Shown: one piece after another, positions 8,549 through 17,491 of the stretch
Numbering within the stretch: position 1 is the stretch's first letter
Layout of the letters: every line of letters begins with the position of its first letter
Source: G965197005 sp965197005
Lineage (GTDB): Bacteria > Pseudomonadota > Gammaproteobacteria > Pseudomonadales > Oceanobacteraceae
Assembly (NCBI GenBank): GCA_965197005.1
Contig: OZ239982.1
Location: 1,922,001-1,986,000, forward strand
Reading direction: 5' to 3'
DNA length: 64,000 bases
Notes under the pieces: model-generated
The model's input: only the letters and a program-made list of their open reading frames with translations
The model's database searches: none
Told to the model about the DNA's origin: nothing
Translations under genes and position numbers: made by a program

Positions 8549-9634
8549 ATGAGTACGCTTTCTCTACCACAAATACACAGTGCCTTACAAAGCTATCAAG
8601 ACCCTTTTTTACAAACTGACCTAATCTCCGCTGAGGTGATTAAGCATATTAGCGTGCAAGACAATGCCGTCAAACTGGATATTTGCCTGCCTTATCCTGC
8701 AACCCCACTTATTCAAGGTATGCGTGAGGTTATAGAAAATTTACTAACCAACTTACCCAATTGTGAACAAGCCACTGTGGCCATTAGTTGGGAGGTTATC
8801 AACAGCAAAAAAGCCATGCAGCTAGAGGCATTAAAACAGGTTAAAAATATTATCGCCGTCGCCTCTGGCAAAGGGGGTGTAGGCAAATCTACAACTGCTG
8901 TTAATCTGGCGCTGGCATTATCTCAATTAGGTGCAAAAGTCGGTTTATTAGATGCCGATATTCACGGCCCTAGCCAAGGGTTGATGCTAGGCGTTAAAGA
9001 AGGCATCAAACCTAAAACCCATCAAGACAAGTGGTTTTTACCCATTATTGCTCACGGCATTAAAAGCATGTCTATGGCCTATTTAGTCAACGAAAAAACA
9101 CCCATGGTTTGGCGTGGACCTATGGTTGCAGGCGCATTACAACAAATATTAACGCAAACCCTATGGGAAGAATTAGACTATTTAATTATTGATATGCCCC
9201 CAGGCACAGGCGATGTACAACTCACATTAAGCCAAAAAGTACCCGTTAGTGCCTCAGTTATTGTAACCACGCCTCAAAATATTGCATTAAGTGATGCCAA
9301 AAAAGGCATTGAGATGTTCCGTAAAGTGAATATTCCTGTATTGGGTATTATCGAAAATATGAGCTTACATATTTGCTCAAACTGTGGACATGTTGAACAT
9401 ATTTTTGGTAAAGACGGTGCAACTGATTTAGCGCAAGAATATGATGCGCCATTACTTGCCGCCATGCCATTATCTAGCTATATTCGCAGTCAATCAGATA
9501 AAGGCTTGCCGGTAGTGATAGATGATGCCAACTCAGAAGTGGCAACACTATATCGAAATGCAGCAATACGCACCGCCATTGAACTACAAAAACAAACACC
9601 TAAAGTGGTAGAGATTGAAATAACAGATGAGTAG
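8549..9634 (+). CDS. mrp: Mrp/ApbC iron-sulfur cluster carrier ATPase
   Basis: About 361 residues. An N-terminal MIP18/FeS-assembly-like domain (roughly 1-85) is followed by a P-loop NTPase domain with the deviant Walker A GKGGVGKST near residue 106. The C-terminal part carries the CSNC cysteine pair that binds the [4Fe-4S] cluster to be passed to apo-enzymes. The ATG at 8549 gives the usual N-terminus; an upstream TTG reading adds four residues. It is followed by fadH, itself a [4Fe-4S] flavoenzyme, 74 bp downstream. Confidence 0.93.
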   Translation: MSTLSLPQIHSALQSYQDPFLQTDLISAEVIKHISVQDNAVKLDICLPYPATPLIQGMREVIENLLTNLPNCEQATVAISWEVINSKKAMQLEALKQVKNIIAVASGKGGVGKSTTAVNLALALSQLGAKVGLLDADIHGPSQGLMLGVKEGIKPKTHQDKWFLPIIAHGIKSMSMAYLVNEKTPMVWRGPMVAGALQQILTQTLWEELDYLIIDMPPGTGDVQLTLSQKVPVSASVIVTTPQNIALSDAKKGIEMFRKVNIPVLGIIENMSLHICSNCGHVEHIFGKDGATDLAQEYDAPLLAAMPLSSYIRSQSDKGLPVVIDDANSEVATLYRNAAIRTAIELQKQTPKVVEIEITDE

Positions 9635-9708
9635 TGGCTACATAAAAAATATGACCTTGAGCATAAGTAGCCAATAGAAAAAACAAACAACAAAAGAGAG
9701 AGAAGATA

Positions 9709-11751
9709 ATGAGTCAATATGCACACATTTTAGAGCCATTGGACTTGGGTTTCACACAACTTAAAAACCGTGTCATGATGGGATCTATGCACACAGGTTT
9801 AGAAGATCGCCCTTGGCACTTTTCAGAGCTGGCAGCCTACTTTGCAGAGCGAGCCAAAGGCGGCACAGGACTGTTAGTCACTGGTGGCTTCTCCCCTAAC
9901 CGTGCAGGTGACTTGCTCCCTTTTGGCTCTAAGATGATGAGCAGTTGGCAAGTTCCTTTCCATAAAAAAGTAACCAGTGCAGTCCATGAATACGACAGCA
10001 AAATCTTACTGCAAATTTTACATGCAGGACGCTATGGCTACACCCCTTTTAGTGTTGCGCCAACAGCAATTAAATCGCCAATTACCCCATTTAAACCTAA
10101 AGAAATCAGCACCAAACAAATGTATAAAACCATTGACCACTATGTGCGTGCCGCTTCTTTAGCGCAAAAAGCAGGCTATGATGGGGTTGAGATTATGGGG
10201 TCTGAGGGCTATTTTATTACCCAAATTCTAAATAAACGAACCAATCAACGTGATGATGAATTTGGTGGTAGCTATGAAAACCGCATGCGTTTTCCGCTAG
10301 CTGTAATCAAACAAATTCGTGCCAAAGTAGGTGCCAACTTTATTTTAATGTTCCGTTTATCAATGCTTGATTTAGTCGATAATGCCTCTACCATTGAAGA
10401 AGTAATCCAACTAGCACAAGCCTTAGAACAAGCAGGCGTTACCTTAATTAATACAGGCATCGGCTGGCACGAAGCACGTGTTCCCACTATTGTAACCTCC
10501 GTACCTAGAGCTGCTTTTTCTAGCATTACTGCCAAGGTCAAACAGGCCGTTAATATTCCTGTAGTTGCCTCCAATCGCATTAATATGCCAGAGACCGCCG
10601 AGAAAATTTTAGCCGAAGGCGAAGCTGATATGGTATCTATGGCACGCCCTTTATTGGCCGATCCGTTTTGGGTAAATAAGGTTAAAGAAGATCGTGTAGA
10701 TGAAATTAACACCTGCATTGCCTGTAACCAAGCCTGTCTTGACCATACTTTTGCCAATAAACGTGCAAGCTGTTTGGTTAACCCTAGAGCCTGCCATGAA
10801 ACCTCACTTAATTATTTACCCACACAAAACAAGAAGAAAGTAGCCGTAATTGGTGCTGGTCCTGCTGGACTTGCTTGTGCCAGTGTATGTGCTGAACGTG
10901 GACATGCAGTCACCCTATTTGAAGCACGCGCCAACCTAGGTGGACAGTTTAATTTTGCAGCCCGCATTCCAGGTAAAGAAGAATTTTATGAAACCCTACG
11001 CTATTACCAAAAAATGCTTAAAAAACATCAGGTAGACGTAAAATTAGAACATAAAGTTGAGGTACAAGAACTGCTTAATTCAGGCTTTGATGAAGTCGTT
11101 GTCGCCACGGGGGTAACCCCTCGCATGCCACCTATCAAAGGCATTGAGCATCAAAAAGTTGTCTCCTACCAAACGCTACTAGCGAATAAACTAACCTTAG
11201 GCAGACGTGTGGCGATTGTAGGTGCAGGCGGCATTGGTTTTGATGTGGGCGAATACCTAGCTCACGAAGGCGATTCTACCAGCTTAAATAAACAAGAATG
11301 GTTTAAAGAATGGGGTGTAGATATTGAAAATACGCACCGTGGAGGTTTAATCGACCCTGAGGTACACCCCTCCCCGCGTGAATTGTACTTACTGCAACGT
11401 AAACCTGCCCCCTTAGGTAAAGGCTTAAATAAAACCTCTGGCTGGGTACACCGAGCGGTACTAAAAATGAAATCCGTACAAATGATAGGCGGTGTTAGCT
11501 ACGATAAAATTGATGATCAAGGCTTGCATATTAGCATTACCCAAGGCGAACAAACCCAGCAAAAACTACTTGAAGTGGATAATGTGGTTATTTGTGCAGG
11601 GCAAGAGTCGGTCAATGAGTTATATGAATTACTCAAAGACAATGACAACAAGCCCTTTGCTTTACACCTAATAGGCGGTGCTGAATTTGCAGGCGAGCTA
11701 GATGCCAAACGAGCCATCAAAATGGCATGTGAGCTGGCAGCAAATATCTAA
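9709..11751 (+). CDS. fadH: 2,4-dienoyl-CoA reductase (NADPH), FadH
   Basis: 680 residues, the full length of the bacterial enzyme that reduces 2,4-dienoyl-CoA during beta-oxidation of unsaturated fatty acids. The first half is an FMN-binding old-yellow-enzyme barrel (VMMGSMHTGLE near residue 23, then the HAGRYGY strand). A four-cysteine cluster for [4Fe-4S] follows (CIACNQACLDH, then further cysteines by residue 365). The second half has FAD- and NADPH-binding GxGxxG motifs, GAGPAGLACA and GAGGIGFDVGEYLA. A strong ribosome site, GAGAGAGAAG, precedes the ATG. Confidence 0.95.
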   Translation: MSQYAHILEPLDLGFTQLKNRVMMGSMHTGLEDRPWHFSELAAYFAERAKGGTGLLVTGGFSPNRAGDLLPFGSKMMSSWQVPFHKKVTSAVHEYDSKILLQILHAGRYGYTPFSVAPTAIKSPITPFKPKEISTKQMYKTIDHYVRAASLAQKAGYDGVEIMGSEGYFITQILNKRTNQRDDEFGGSYENRMRFPLAVIKQIRAKVGANFILMFRLSMLDLVDNASTIEEVIQLAQALEQAGVTLINTGIGWHEARVPTIVTSVPRAAFSSITAKVKQAVNIPVVASNRINMPETAEKILAEGEADMVSMARPLLADPFWVNKVKEDRVDEINTCIACNQACLDHTFANKRASCLVNPRACHETSLNYLPTQNKKKVAVIGAGPAGLACASVCAERGHAVTLFEARANLGGQFNFAARIPGKEEFYETLRYYQKMLKKHQVDVKLEHKVEVQELLNSGFDEVVVATGVTPRMPPIKGIEHQKVVSYQTLLANKLTLGRRVAIVGAGGIGFDVGEYLAHEGDSTSLNKQEWFKEWGVDIENTHRGGLIDPEVHPSPRELYLLQRKPAPLGKGLNKTSGWVHRAVLKMKSVQMIGGVSYDKIDDQGLHISITQGEQTQQKLLEVDNVVICAGQESVNELYELLKDNDNKPFALHLIGGAEFAGELDAKRAIKMACELAANI

Positions 11752-11832
11752 TTCCTAACCCAAAAAGGAAATGACTTTAGTTAAAAATTGTCTACACTTA
11801 TACAAAATAAGTTTATAAAAAGGGCAATTATT

Positions 11833-13719
11833 ATGGGATTTAAAATAAAAATTTATCTGGTTTTAAGCATTTTATTGATTGTTGGTTACAGTATTTTTAC
11901 CTATTTCAGCTATAGCGACAATACGGTTATTATCCAACGCAATATCCAACGTAACCTAAGCAGTATTGCCACTAACAATGCTGATTATATGAACATCTTG
12001 TTTGCTGAAAAGCTTAAAGCCGTACGCATATCTGCACGTTCTATTGGCGAATACGCTGACAACAAACAGGTTATCCAAAAAAGCATCGAATCCTTAGCTG
12101 CAGGAATTAACGCCTCCGCAGCTTATGCCGGCTTAGAAAATGGTGCTATTTTTACCAGCTTTGATTGGACTGCTCCAGCCGATTTCAATGTCACCACCAG
12201 ACCTTGGTATGTCACCACCAAAAAGAACAATAAAGCCACTATTATCGACCCCTATATAGATATAAATAATGACTATCTTTCTTCAATTACTGCCCCCATT
12301 TACAATGCGGACAAACAGTTTTTAGGCGCATTAGGTATTGATATTACCCTAGACTTTTTCTCGAAACGTACCAAAGAAGTAAAAGTAAATGGCGGTTATA
12401 TTTTCTTTTTAGATAACCAACATCGCTTATTAGGACACCCAGATGCCAAAATTTTAGGCAAAAAACTTGAAAAAGTCGCACCTTCACTAGGAAAATATAT
12501 TAATCAAATTTATGCCCAAGAAAAGGGCATGTTTGAATATCAATATAAAGGTGCAAATAAAATCATGTACTTTGACACCGTCAAGCTCACTGGCTGGAAA
12601 GTCATTGTTGCCGTCAATAAATCAGTTGCATTTAAAGATATAGAAGAGCAAGCAACAACCCTCATTATTTTAAGCATCATCGCCGTGATTATCTCTCTAA
12701 TCATTAGTATTGCCTTTATTTCTTATTTATTTAGACCTTTTAATCAGCTAGCAGACATGGTTAAAGATATGGCTCAAGGCGATGGCGACTTAACTAAACG
12801 CTTAAATATTTCAGGCAAAGATGAAATTGCCCATATTGCCAAAGACGTTAATCTCTTTGTAGAGAAAATCCAAACCTTACTTATCAGAGCCAAAGAAAGC
12901 AGTGCAGAAAATGCATCTGTTGCCAATGAATTATCCAGCACCTCAAGCGAAGTAGAAAAACGGGTAGCCAATGAAGTCATGTTGGTTGACAAAACAGTAG
13001 CCACAGGCTCAGAGGTTATTGAAAATATTACAAATAGTGTCCACTCTGCCAAAGAAAATAGCGAACAGTTAGAAAAAGCAAATAGCAGTTTGCAGCTTAT
13101 TCGTACAGAAATGCAAAAACTGAATAATTCCCTAACCGCCACCGCCAAGCGTGAAACTGAATTAGCCGACATGTTAAATAAAACCAATGACAGTACTGCA
13201 GAAGTGCAAAATGTATTAAAAGTCATTAGTGACATTGCCGAGCAAACTAATTTACTAGCATTAAATGCCGCCATTGAAGCAGCACGAGCAGGCGATCAAG
13301 GGCGTGGTTTTGCAGTGGTAGCCAGTGAAGTTAGAGAGCTGGCAGAAAAAACCCAAGAATCGTTAACCGGCATTCATACCACCATTGATGTTGTGGTTAA
13401 ATCAGTATCAGATGTAAGCAAAGAAATTAATCATGCCACCAAAGAAATGGAAGACGTCTCTAATATGGCAGGCACTCTAGAAAGCAGTGTCAGCTCTAAC
13501 GCCGATATTATTCAAGCCAGCATTACTGCCAACTTAAACAATGTAACAGAATATGAAGCCACCTCAAACCAGGTCAAACAAATTATTTTACAAATGCAAG
13601 AAATTAAAGAGTTAGCAGATACCAATGCTCGCAGCATTGACGAATTTAGCAATGCCACAGAGCATTTATCCTCAATGACCACAGAGCTAGACAAAGAACT
13701 TGGACACTTCTCTTTATAA
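11833..13719 (+). CDS. Methyl-accepting chemotaxis protein with periplasmic Cache domain
   Basis: About 628 residues from the ATG at 11833, which has AAAAGGG eight bases before it; a TTG 15 codons upstream is less likely. Layout: N-terminal membrane segment (about 5-25), a double-Cache-like sensor (the TTRPWYVTTKKN ligand-site motif near residue 125), second membrane segment (about 275-300), HAMP, then a signalling domain with the highly conserved hairpin tip IAEQTNLLALNAAIEAARAG. It should signal to CheA/CheW; the ligand, often an amino acid or organic acid for such Cache domains, is unknown. Confidence 0.93.
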   Translation: MGFKIKIYLVLSILLIVGYSIFTYFSYSDNTVIIQRNIQRNLSSIATNNADYMNILFAEKLKAVRISARSIGEYADNKQVIQKSIESLAAGINASAAYAGLENGAIFTSFDWTAPADFNVTTRPWYVTTKKNNKATIIDPYIDINNDYLSSITAPIYNADKQFLGALGIDITLDFFSKRTKEVKVNGGYIFFLDNQHRLLGHPDAKILGKKLEKVAPSLGKYINQIYAQEKGMFEYQYKGANKIMYFDTVKLTGWKVIVAVNKSVAFKDIEEQATTLIILSIIAVIISLIISIAFISYLFRPFNQLADMVKDMAQGDGDLTKRLNISGKDEIAHIAKDVNLFVEKIQTLLIRAKESSAENASVANELSSTSSEVEKRVANEVMLVDKTVATGSEVIENITNSVHSAKENSEQLEKANSSLQLIRTEMQKLNNSLTATAKRETELADMLNKTNDSTAEVQNVLKVISDIAEQTNLLALNAAIEAARAGDQGRGFAVVASEVRELAEKTQESLTGIHTTIDVVVKSVSDVSKEINHATKEMEDVSNMAGTLESSVSSNADIIQASITANLNNVTEYEATSNQVKQIILQMQEIKELADTNARSIDEFSNATEHLSSMTTELDKELGHFSL

Positions 13720-13772
13720 TATGGTGCAAAGTGTATATGTCTATACTATGATGGTTATTTTGTGAGCCAAAC

Positions 13773-15521
13773 ATGCAAGATAAAACCTATATCGACGGCA
13801 AGGACGCCGCCTTAGAAGACAGCATACAAACCTTTTTAAGCACACTCAAAAAGCTGGGGTTTAATATTATTGAAAAACGCTGGCTCAACCCTGCACCATA
13901 TATCTACTCTGTACATATTTGTGATGCCGACTGCCCGCAAGTATTCTCCAATGGCAAAGGCGCAAGCAAAAATGCTGCCTTAGCCAGTGCCTATGGCGAA
14001 TTATTAGAACGTTTATCTACAGGCTATCTATGGGCAGATTTTCGCTTACAACAGGTATATGATGAATACGGCTTTGTACATCACAAAAGCGAACGCTGGT
14101 TTGGCCTGCACGAACTAAAACAGCAGCTACCTCATCAATTTTTAGATACAAATCTAAAACAACGCTACTTAAATAACCAATGTTCTGCCACAACACTCAT
14201 TGACTTAAACGCAGGCGCACTTAACCAAGGTATTTGCACACTGCCTTATGTACGCCAATCAGATTATGCAACCTGCTATATCCCCGTCAACCTCATTGCC
14301 AACATCTTTGTCTCAAACGGCATGAGCGCAGGAAACAATATCCATGAAGCACTGGTACAGGGCCTATCTGAAATATTTGAACGTGCCATTAAACAACAAA
14401 TCATCACCCAAGCAATTAGCCTACCGAAAATACCTGCTGAGCTACTAAGCCAATTCCCTAATATTGAACAAGGGCTAAATGCAATAAACCAACAAGGCTT
14501 TAAAGTCACCGCACTAGATGCCTCATTAGGCGGTCAATTCCCTGTTATTGCAGTGCTATTACAACACCCAAATGGCGGCTTATATGCTTCTTTTGGTGCA
14601 CACCCTAATTTTCAAGTTGCCCTAGAAAGAGCACTTACCGAATTACTCCAAGGTCGTGCTTTAAACGAATTAGACAATTTTCCTGCACCCACGGCAAATA
14701 TGGAACAAGTCTGCGATATGCATAATTTAGAACTGCATTTTATTGACTCAAGCGGACATTTAAGCTGGGCATTATTATCCGAAGATGCCGATTATGAATT
14801 TTACGACTGGCACAACACCCCCATCTTTAGCCTTGAGAACAAACAAGCAGCATTACAAATATTTAAGCAATTAAAAGAACAAGGCTATGACAGCTATGTC
14901 TTTACCTATAATCAATTAGGCATTGCAGCATGTCGCATTTTAGTACCCGGTTTTTCTGACATATACCACGCAGATGAATTACTATTAAACAACAACAATC
15001 AAAGCCTAGAAGTTGGTAACTTAATATTTGACTTAGCCAACTTAAATACAAAGCAGCAACAAATACTACTAGACAACCTAGAAGAAAATGCCCTTAACGA
15101 TCAACTTAGAATTAGTGAATGGGCAGGCTTTTTAATTGACAAACAAAGCCCTTGGGGGCGTTTACGAGTAGGCGAACTCAAAATGCGGCTAAACCTCGCT
15201 TTAGGACAAACTGACGATGCCCTATTTGAGCTAGAAAGCCTATTAACCTCACAGCACTTACAAGCCCAAGAAAAATCTGAATTAAGCTGTCTAAAAGCAC
15301 TGTTAGAACTAGCAACATTAGGATATGAAGGTACAGATTTAAAACCATATTTAGCCGCTTTAAGCTATTACTACAGCATAGAAAATATCAAACTTGCCAG
15401 CCAACAAATTGCAGGCAAACACATTTTTTCCGCCTATCCCGCTTTAGATAAACACAGCTTTAGCCCTAACCACCAAGCACTACTGACAGCGTACAAAAAG
15501 GTTTTAAATTACACAACATAA
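13773..15521 (+). CDS. ycaO: YcaO-domain protein
   Basis: 582 residues, close to E. coli YcaO. The ATP-binding YcaO core has the GKGASKNAALASAYGELLER segment near residue 67 and the IHEALVQGLSEIFER segment near 190. The final 150 residues are helical and TPR-like. YcaO proteins use ATP to activate backbone amides; the stand-alone E. coli type is linked to RimO-dependent methylthiolation of ribosomal protein S12. No RiPP precursor or cyclodehydratase partner lies nearby, so the housekeeping role fits better. Its last codons are part of the direct repeat that borders the cassette island. Confidence 0.88.
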   Translation: MQDKTYIDGKDAALEDSIQTFLSTLKKLGFNIIEKRWLNPAPYIYSVHICDADCPQVFSNGKGASKNAALASAYGELLERLSTGYLWADFRLQQVYDEYGFVHHKSERWFGLHELKQQLPHQFLDTNLKQRYLNNQCSATTLIDLNAGALNQGICTLPYVRQSDYATCYIPVNLIANIFVSNGMSAGNNIHEALVQGLSEIFERAIKQQIITQAISLPKIPAELLSQFPNIEQGLNAINQQGFKVTALDASLGGQFPVIAVLLQHPNGGLYASFGAHPNFQVALERALTELLQGRALNELDNFPAPTANMEQVCDMHNLELHFIDSSGHLSWALLSEDADYEFYDWHNTPIFSLENKQAALQIFKQLKEQGYDSYVFTYNQLGIAACRILVPGFSDIYHADELLLNNNNQSLEVGNLIFDLANLNTKQQQILLDNLEENALNDQLRISEWAGFLIDKQSPWGRLRVGELKMRLNLALGQTDDALFELESLLTSQHLQAQEKSELSCLKALLELATLGYEGTDLKPYLAALSYYYSIENIKLASQQIAGKHIFSAYPALDKHSFSPNHQALLTAYKKVLNYTT

Positions 15522-15718
15522 GCACTACTCCAGTGCCTATGTTTACAAAAAATATTGACTTATCAAACAAATACAAACAATTTAGATATACTCACCTTAA
15601 CTAAAAAATACTAAACAGCTGTTTTTATGCTTCTAATTAAAATACTTACTTTTAAATAACCATGACTCACTCTATTCGCTTTAAAATCATGCTTTATATT
15701 GCACTTTGTATTTATTTA
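15491..15718 (+). repeat. Left direct repeat bordering the cassette island
   Basis: About 228 bp containing the last codons of ycaO, the intergenic DNA and the first codons of a chemoreceptor gene. A diverged copy in the same orientation lies at 23681-23916. Shared blocks include AAAAGGTTTTAA, TACAAACAATTTAG, ATACTAAACAG and TTTAAAATCATGCTTTATATTG. Everything between the two copies is accessory cassette DNA. Confidence 0.85.
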
Positions 15719-15733
15719 GGGTCAGGGGATTGA
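15662..15733 (+). pseudogene. Truncated start of a chemoreceptor gene
   Basis: The reading frame MTHSIRFKIMLYIALCIY matches the first 18 residues of the chemoreceptor at 23860 with one change, then runs into foreign DNA and stops after five more codons. It is the remnant left where the island joins the left direct repeat. Confidence 0.9.
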
Positions 15734-15864
15734 TTTATCTATTAAATATGGGGATTGATGCTAAAAAAAACCAATTTACGCATTCTACGCCCCTGCACCG
15801 TTTTTGATTCAGCTAGGCTTAGCTGCTTGATTTTGCACAGGGTAAAATAAAAAACCACTAAATC
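15727..15864. repeat. Fragment of the repeated decayed cassette (copy A)
   Basis: This stretch matches the right-hand body of the cassette seen complete at 19565-20020, 21581-22036 and 22697-23155 (shared AATTTACGCATTC, TGCACCGTTTTT, GGTAAAATAAAAAACCAC). Its own attC end is missing, so the leftmost cassette is cut at the junction with the chemoreceptor fragment. Confidence 0.8.
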
Positions 15865-15921
15865 CCATAACCGCAAACACTGGCGCAGCTTTGCTGTGTC
15901 CGATTGCTTTGACTTGTTAAG
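15865..15921 (-). repeat. attC site 1
   Basis: Imperfect palindrome starting CATAAC and ending CTTGTTAAG, with inner arms GCGCAGC / GCTGTGTCC around a TTT loop. It holds the stop codon of higA, as usual for a cassette gene and its attC. Confidence 0.85.
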
Positions 15922-16234
15922 CCATTTTTTGGTGGTAATGGAAGTTTTGAATTAACTTAATTTCATTTTTCTCTGATTGTTGCACTTTGTATAAATCCCA
16001 GCGCACTTGCAAATTAAGCCAAAAGTCTGGAGAAACATTAAAAAAACGTGCAAGACGCAGTGCAGTGCTAGGACTAACGCCACGTTTCTGATTTACTAGC
16101 TCATTAACCCGTTGATACGGAACATGTATTGCATTAGCCAATTCACGCTGAGTAATTTTCATAGGAATGAGGAATTCTTCAAGAAGCATTTTCCCAGGGT
16201 GCGTGGGCTCTCGTTTTGTAGGTATGCGGACCAT
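15917..16234 (-). CDS. higA: HigA-type antitoxin, XRE-family HTH
   Basis: About 105 residues from the ATG at 16234. It has the HigA/VapI-like helix-turn-helix: PTHPGKMLLEEFLIPMKITQRELANAIHVPYQRVNELVNQKRGVSP is read in order from residue 9, with the recognition helix near residues 38-48, then the SPDFWLNLQ segment typical of HigA. It should neutralise HigB and repress its own promoter. It lies directly downstream of the higB frame, which is broken, so it is now an antitoxin without an intact partner here. It is an integron cassette gene ending in attC site 1. Confidence 0.88.
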   Translation of the reverse strand: MVRIPTKREPTHPGKMLLEEFLIPMKITQRELANAIHVPYQRVNELVNQKRGVSPSTALRLARFFNVSPDFWLNLQVRWDLYKVQQSEKNEIKLIQNFHYHQKMA

Positions 16235-16244
16235 AATACCACCT

Positions 16245-16538
16245 CTAATGGTAATCTGTAATTTCAACATCAAAAGGGCCAGTATCAACCCATTTGAAAC
16301 AAATACGATATTGCTGATTGATTCGGATACTGTACTCACCATTACGGTTGCCAGACAGCGGTTCTGGCCTATTTCCTGGGGGAACTTTCAGCTAATCAAG
16401 TGTTGCAACCGAATCCAGTTGGTCAATCTTTCGCCCAGCAATGCGCCATAGCGACTGAGGACAGGCATTTCTGGCTTGCCTAGAAGCAATGCCATTAAAG
16501 ATATCTTCTGTTGTTTTATCTTTGAAAGACCCAATCAT
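16245..16538 (-). pseudogene. higB: HigB-type mRNA interferase toxin, interrupted by a stop codon
   Basis: From the ATG at 16538 the frame reads MIGSFKDKTTEDIFNG and continues through ARNACPQSLWRIAGRKIDQLD, ATLD, then a TAG at 16392-16394, then LKVPPGNRPEPLSGNRNGEYSIRI and INQQYRICFKW to a stop at 16245. The downstream part keeps the RelE-fold motifs PPGNR, EYSIRINQQYRICF and DVEITDYH. Full length would be 97 residues, normal for HigB. The single in-frame stop cuts it about halfway, so the toxin is probably dead unless the stop is read through or is a sequencing error. Confidence 0.9.
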
Positions 16539-16578
16539 AAAAACATGGTAGCACGGAATTCATGCTACAGCAATTAAG

Positions 16579-16676
16579 GCTTAACACAAAGCTAACCTGC
16601 GCGCTGGAGCGCAGCGTAGCCTGTCTAGTGCAATGCGTTTTTTGCATTGCACGATATGTGGCTGGCCTTGTTAGCA
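16579..16676 (-). repeat. attC site 2
   Basis: Long attC-like palindrome, starting CTTAACAC and ending CTTGTTAGC, with arms AAAGCTAACC and GGCTGGCC and an inner hairpin GTGCAATGC / GCATTGCAC. It lies between the M74-like gene and the higBA cassette. Confidence 0.75.
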
Positions 16677-17354
16677 CTATTGTTTGCAGGGAATTGAAAA
16701 ATCAACATGGTAGTGCTCGTCATGGCGGACCCATGAACGTTTTTTGGAAAATTGTATATTATTTTTAAGATAATTGGCATATTTGGTTTTGAATAGGTTT
16801 GGCTGCAATTTGGGGTCAAAGATGACTCGCCATAAATCATAACCCGCTTTTTTGGATTGTTTGTGAAGCGCCACTATGTGTGCCGCCAAAGCCTCATAAT
16901 CAATAGTTAAATCATCATAATTGTCTTTTTGGTCGAATTCGATGTTATAGCCAAATTTATTAAAAGGGTGTGTCGGCAAATGAACTGATACACCCTTTGA
17001 GTTAATAACAGGAGTCATGAAATCGGCAGAAAGTCCGTTGCGATGGGTTTTATGTGGTTTGAATTGCCCACCATTTTTGAAACCAGTTTCAGCGAATTTA
17101 AAGACTTTGCTAGGTTGCTCTTTTTCTAGATCTTTGTAGGCGGCAACAATAATGTCTTTAACTACAGAATGAATATACGTCCGACCAGCAATTTCTGCGA
17201 CGGTACTATAGCTAACGAAATTGTTACCGTTAGATGGCAGTTTAATACCATTTTCAAGCTTACCATTTGACGTAGTGCCATAGCAGGTACTTTCTTTAGA
17301 AAAAACATTACTTGAAATGATTGCTACGATGATTAGTAAATACTTCATATCCAT
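16677..17354 (-). CDS. Penicillin-insensitive murein endopeptidase-like protein (M74/LAS type), secreted
   Basis: 225 residues with a signal peptide (about 1-19, cut after NVFS). Zinc-site motifs of the LAS metallopeptidases are present: H104 to D111 in THRNGLSAD, and H214-Y-H216 in HDEHYHVDF. These resemble MepA, which cuts D-Ala-mDAP crosslinks in peptidoglycan. It is shorter than MepA (about 270) but keeps all metal ligands. It is carried as an integron cassette, with its stop codon at the edge of attC site 2. No immunity partner is obvious. A role in cell-wall hydrolysis is likely; why it is mobile is unknown. Confidence 0.75.
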   Translation of the reverse strand: MDMKYLLIIVAIISSNVFSKESTCYGTTSNGKLENGIKLPSNGNNFVSYSTVAEIAGRTYIHSVVKDIIVAAYKDLEKEQPSKVFKFAETGFKNGGQFKPHKTHRNGLSADFMTPVINSKGVSVHLPTHPFNKFGYNIEFDQKDNYDDLTIDYEALAAHIVALHKQSKKAGYDLWRVIFDPKLQPNLFKTKYANYLKNNIQFSKKRSWVRHDEHYHVDFSIPCKQ

Positions 17355-17361
17355 GCTAGGG

Positions 17362-17491
17362 TGCTAACGATTAGTATATGAAAAGCAGGCGGTTTGGAAG
17401 CACCAAATTTTCGGTTAAGCATAAAGCTTGATACAATCTAAATGCCTTGATTTTATTGCTATCTCGCCTATTTTTTATATACATTGTTACC
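17362..17491 (-). repeat. attC site 3
   Basis: About 130 bp, starting GCTAACG and ending TTGTTACC. Long arms AGTATATGAAAAGCAGGCG and CGCCTATTTTTTATATACA pair with each other. The stop codon of the next cassette gene lies inside it. The length is like the large attC sites of chromosomal integrons. Confidence 0.85.

Noticed and set aside
12774..13274. Long minus-strand open frame inside the first chemoreceptor gene
   Set aside because: It is antisense to the conserved chemoreceptor signalling domain, and its hydrophobic sequence is what the reverse reading of coiled-coil codons gives.
13773..15521. YcaO as part of a peptide natural-product (RiPP) cluster
   Set aside because: No precursor peptide, no partner cyclodehydratase or transporter is next to it, and the length and C-terminal domain fit the stand-alone housekeeping YcaO.
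15718..15727. GGGTCAGGGG at the island junction as a REP/IS200-type transposase mark
   Set aside because: Only ten bases, no transposase nearby; too little to call a mobile element.
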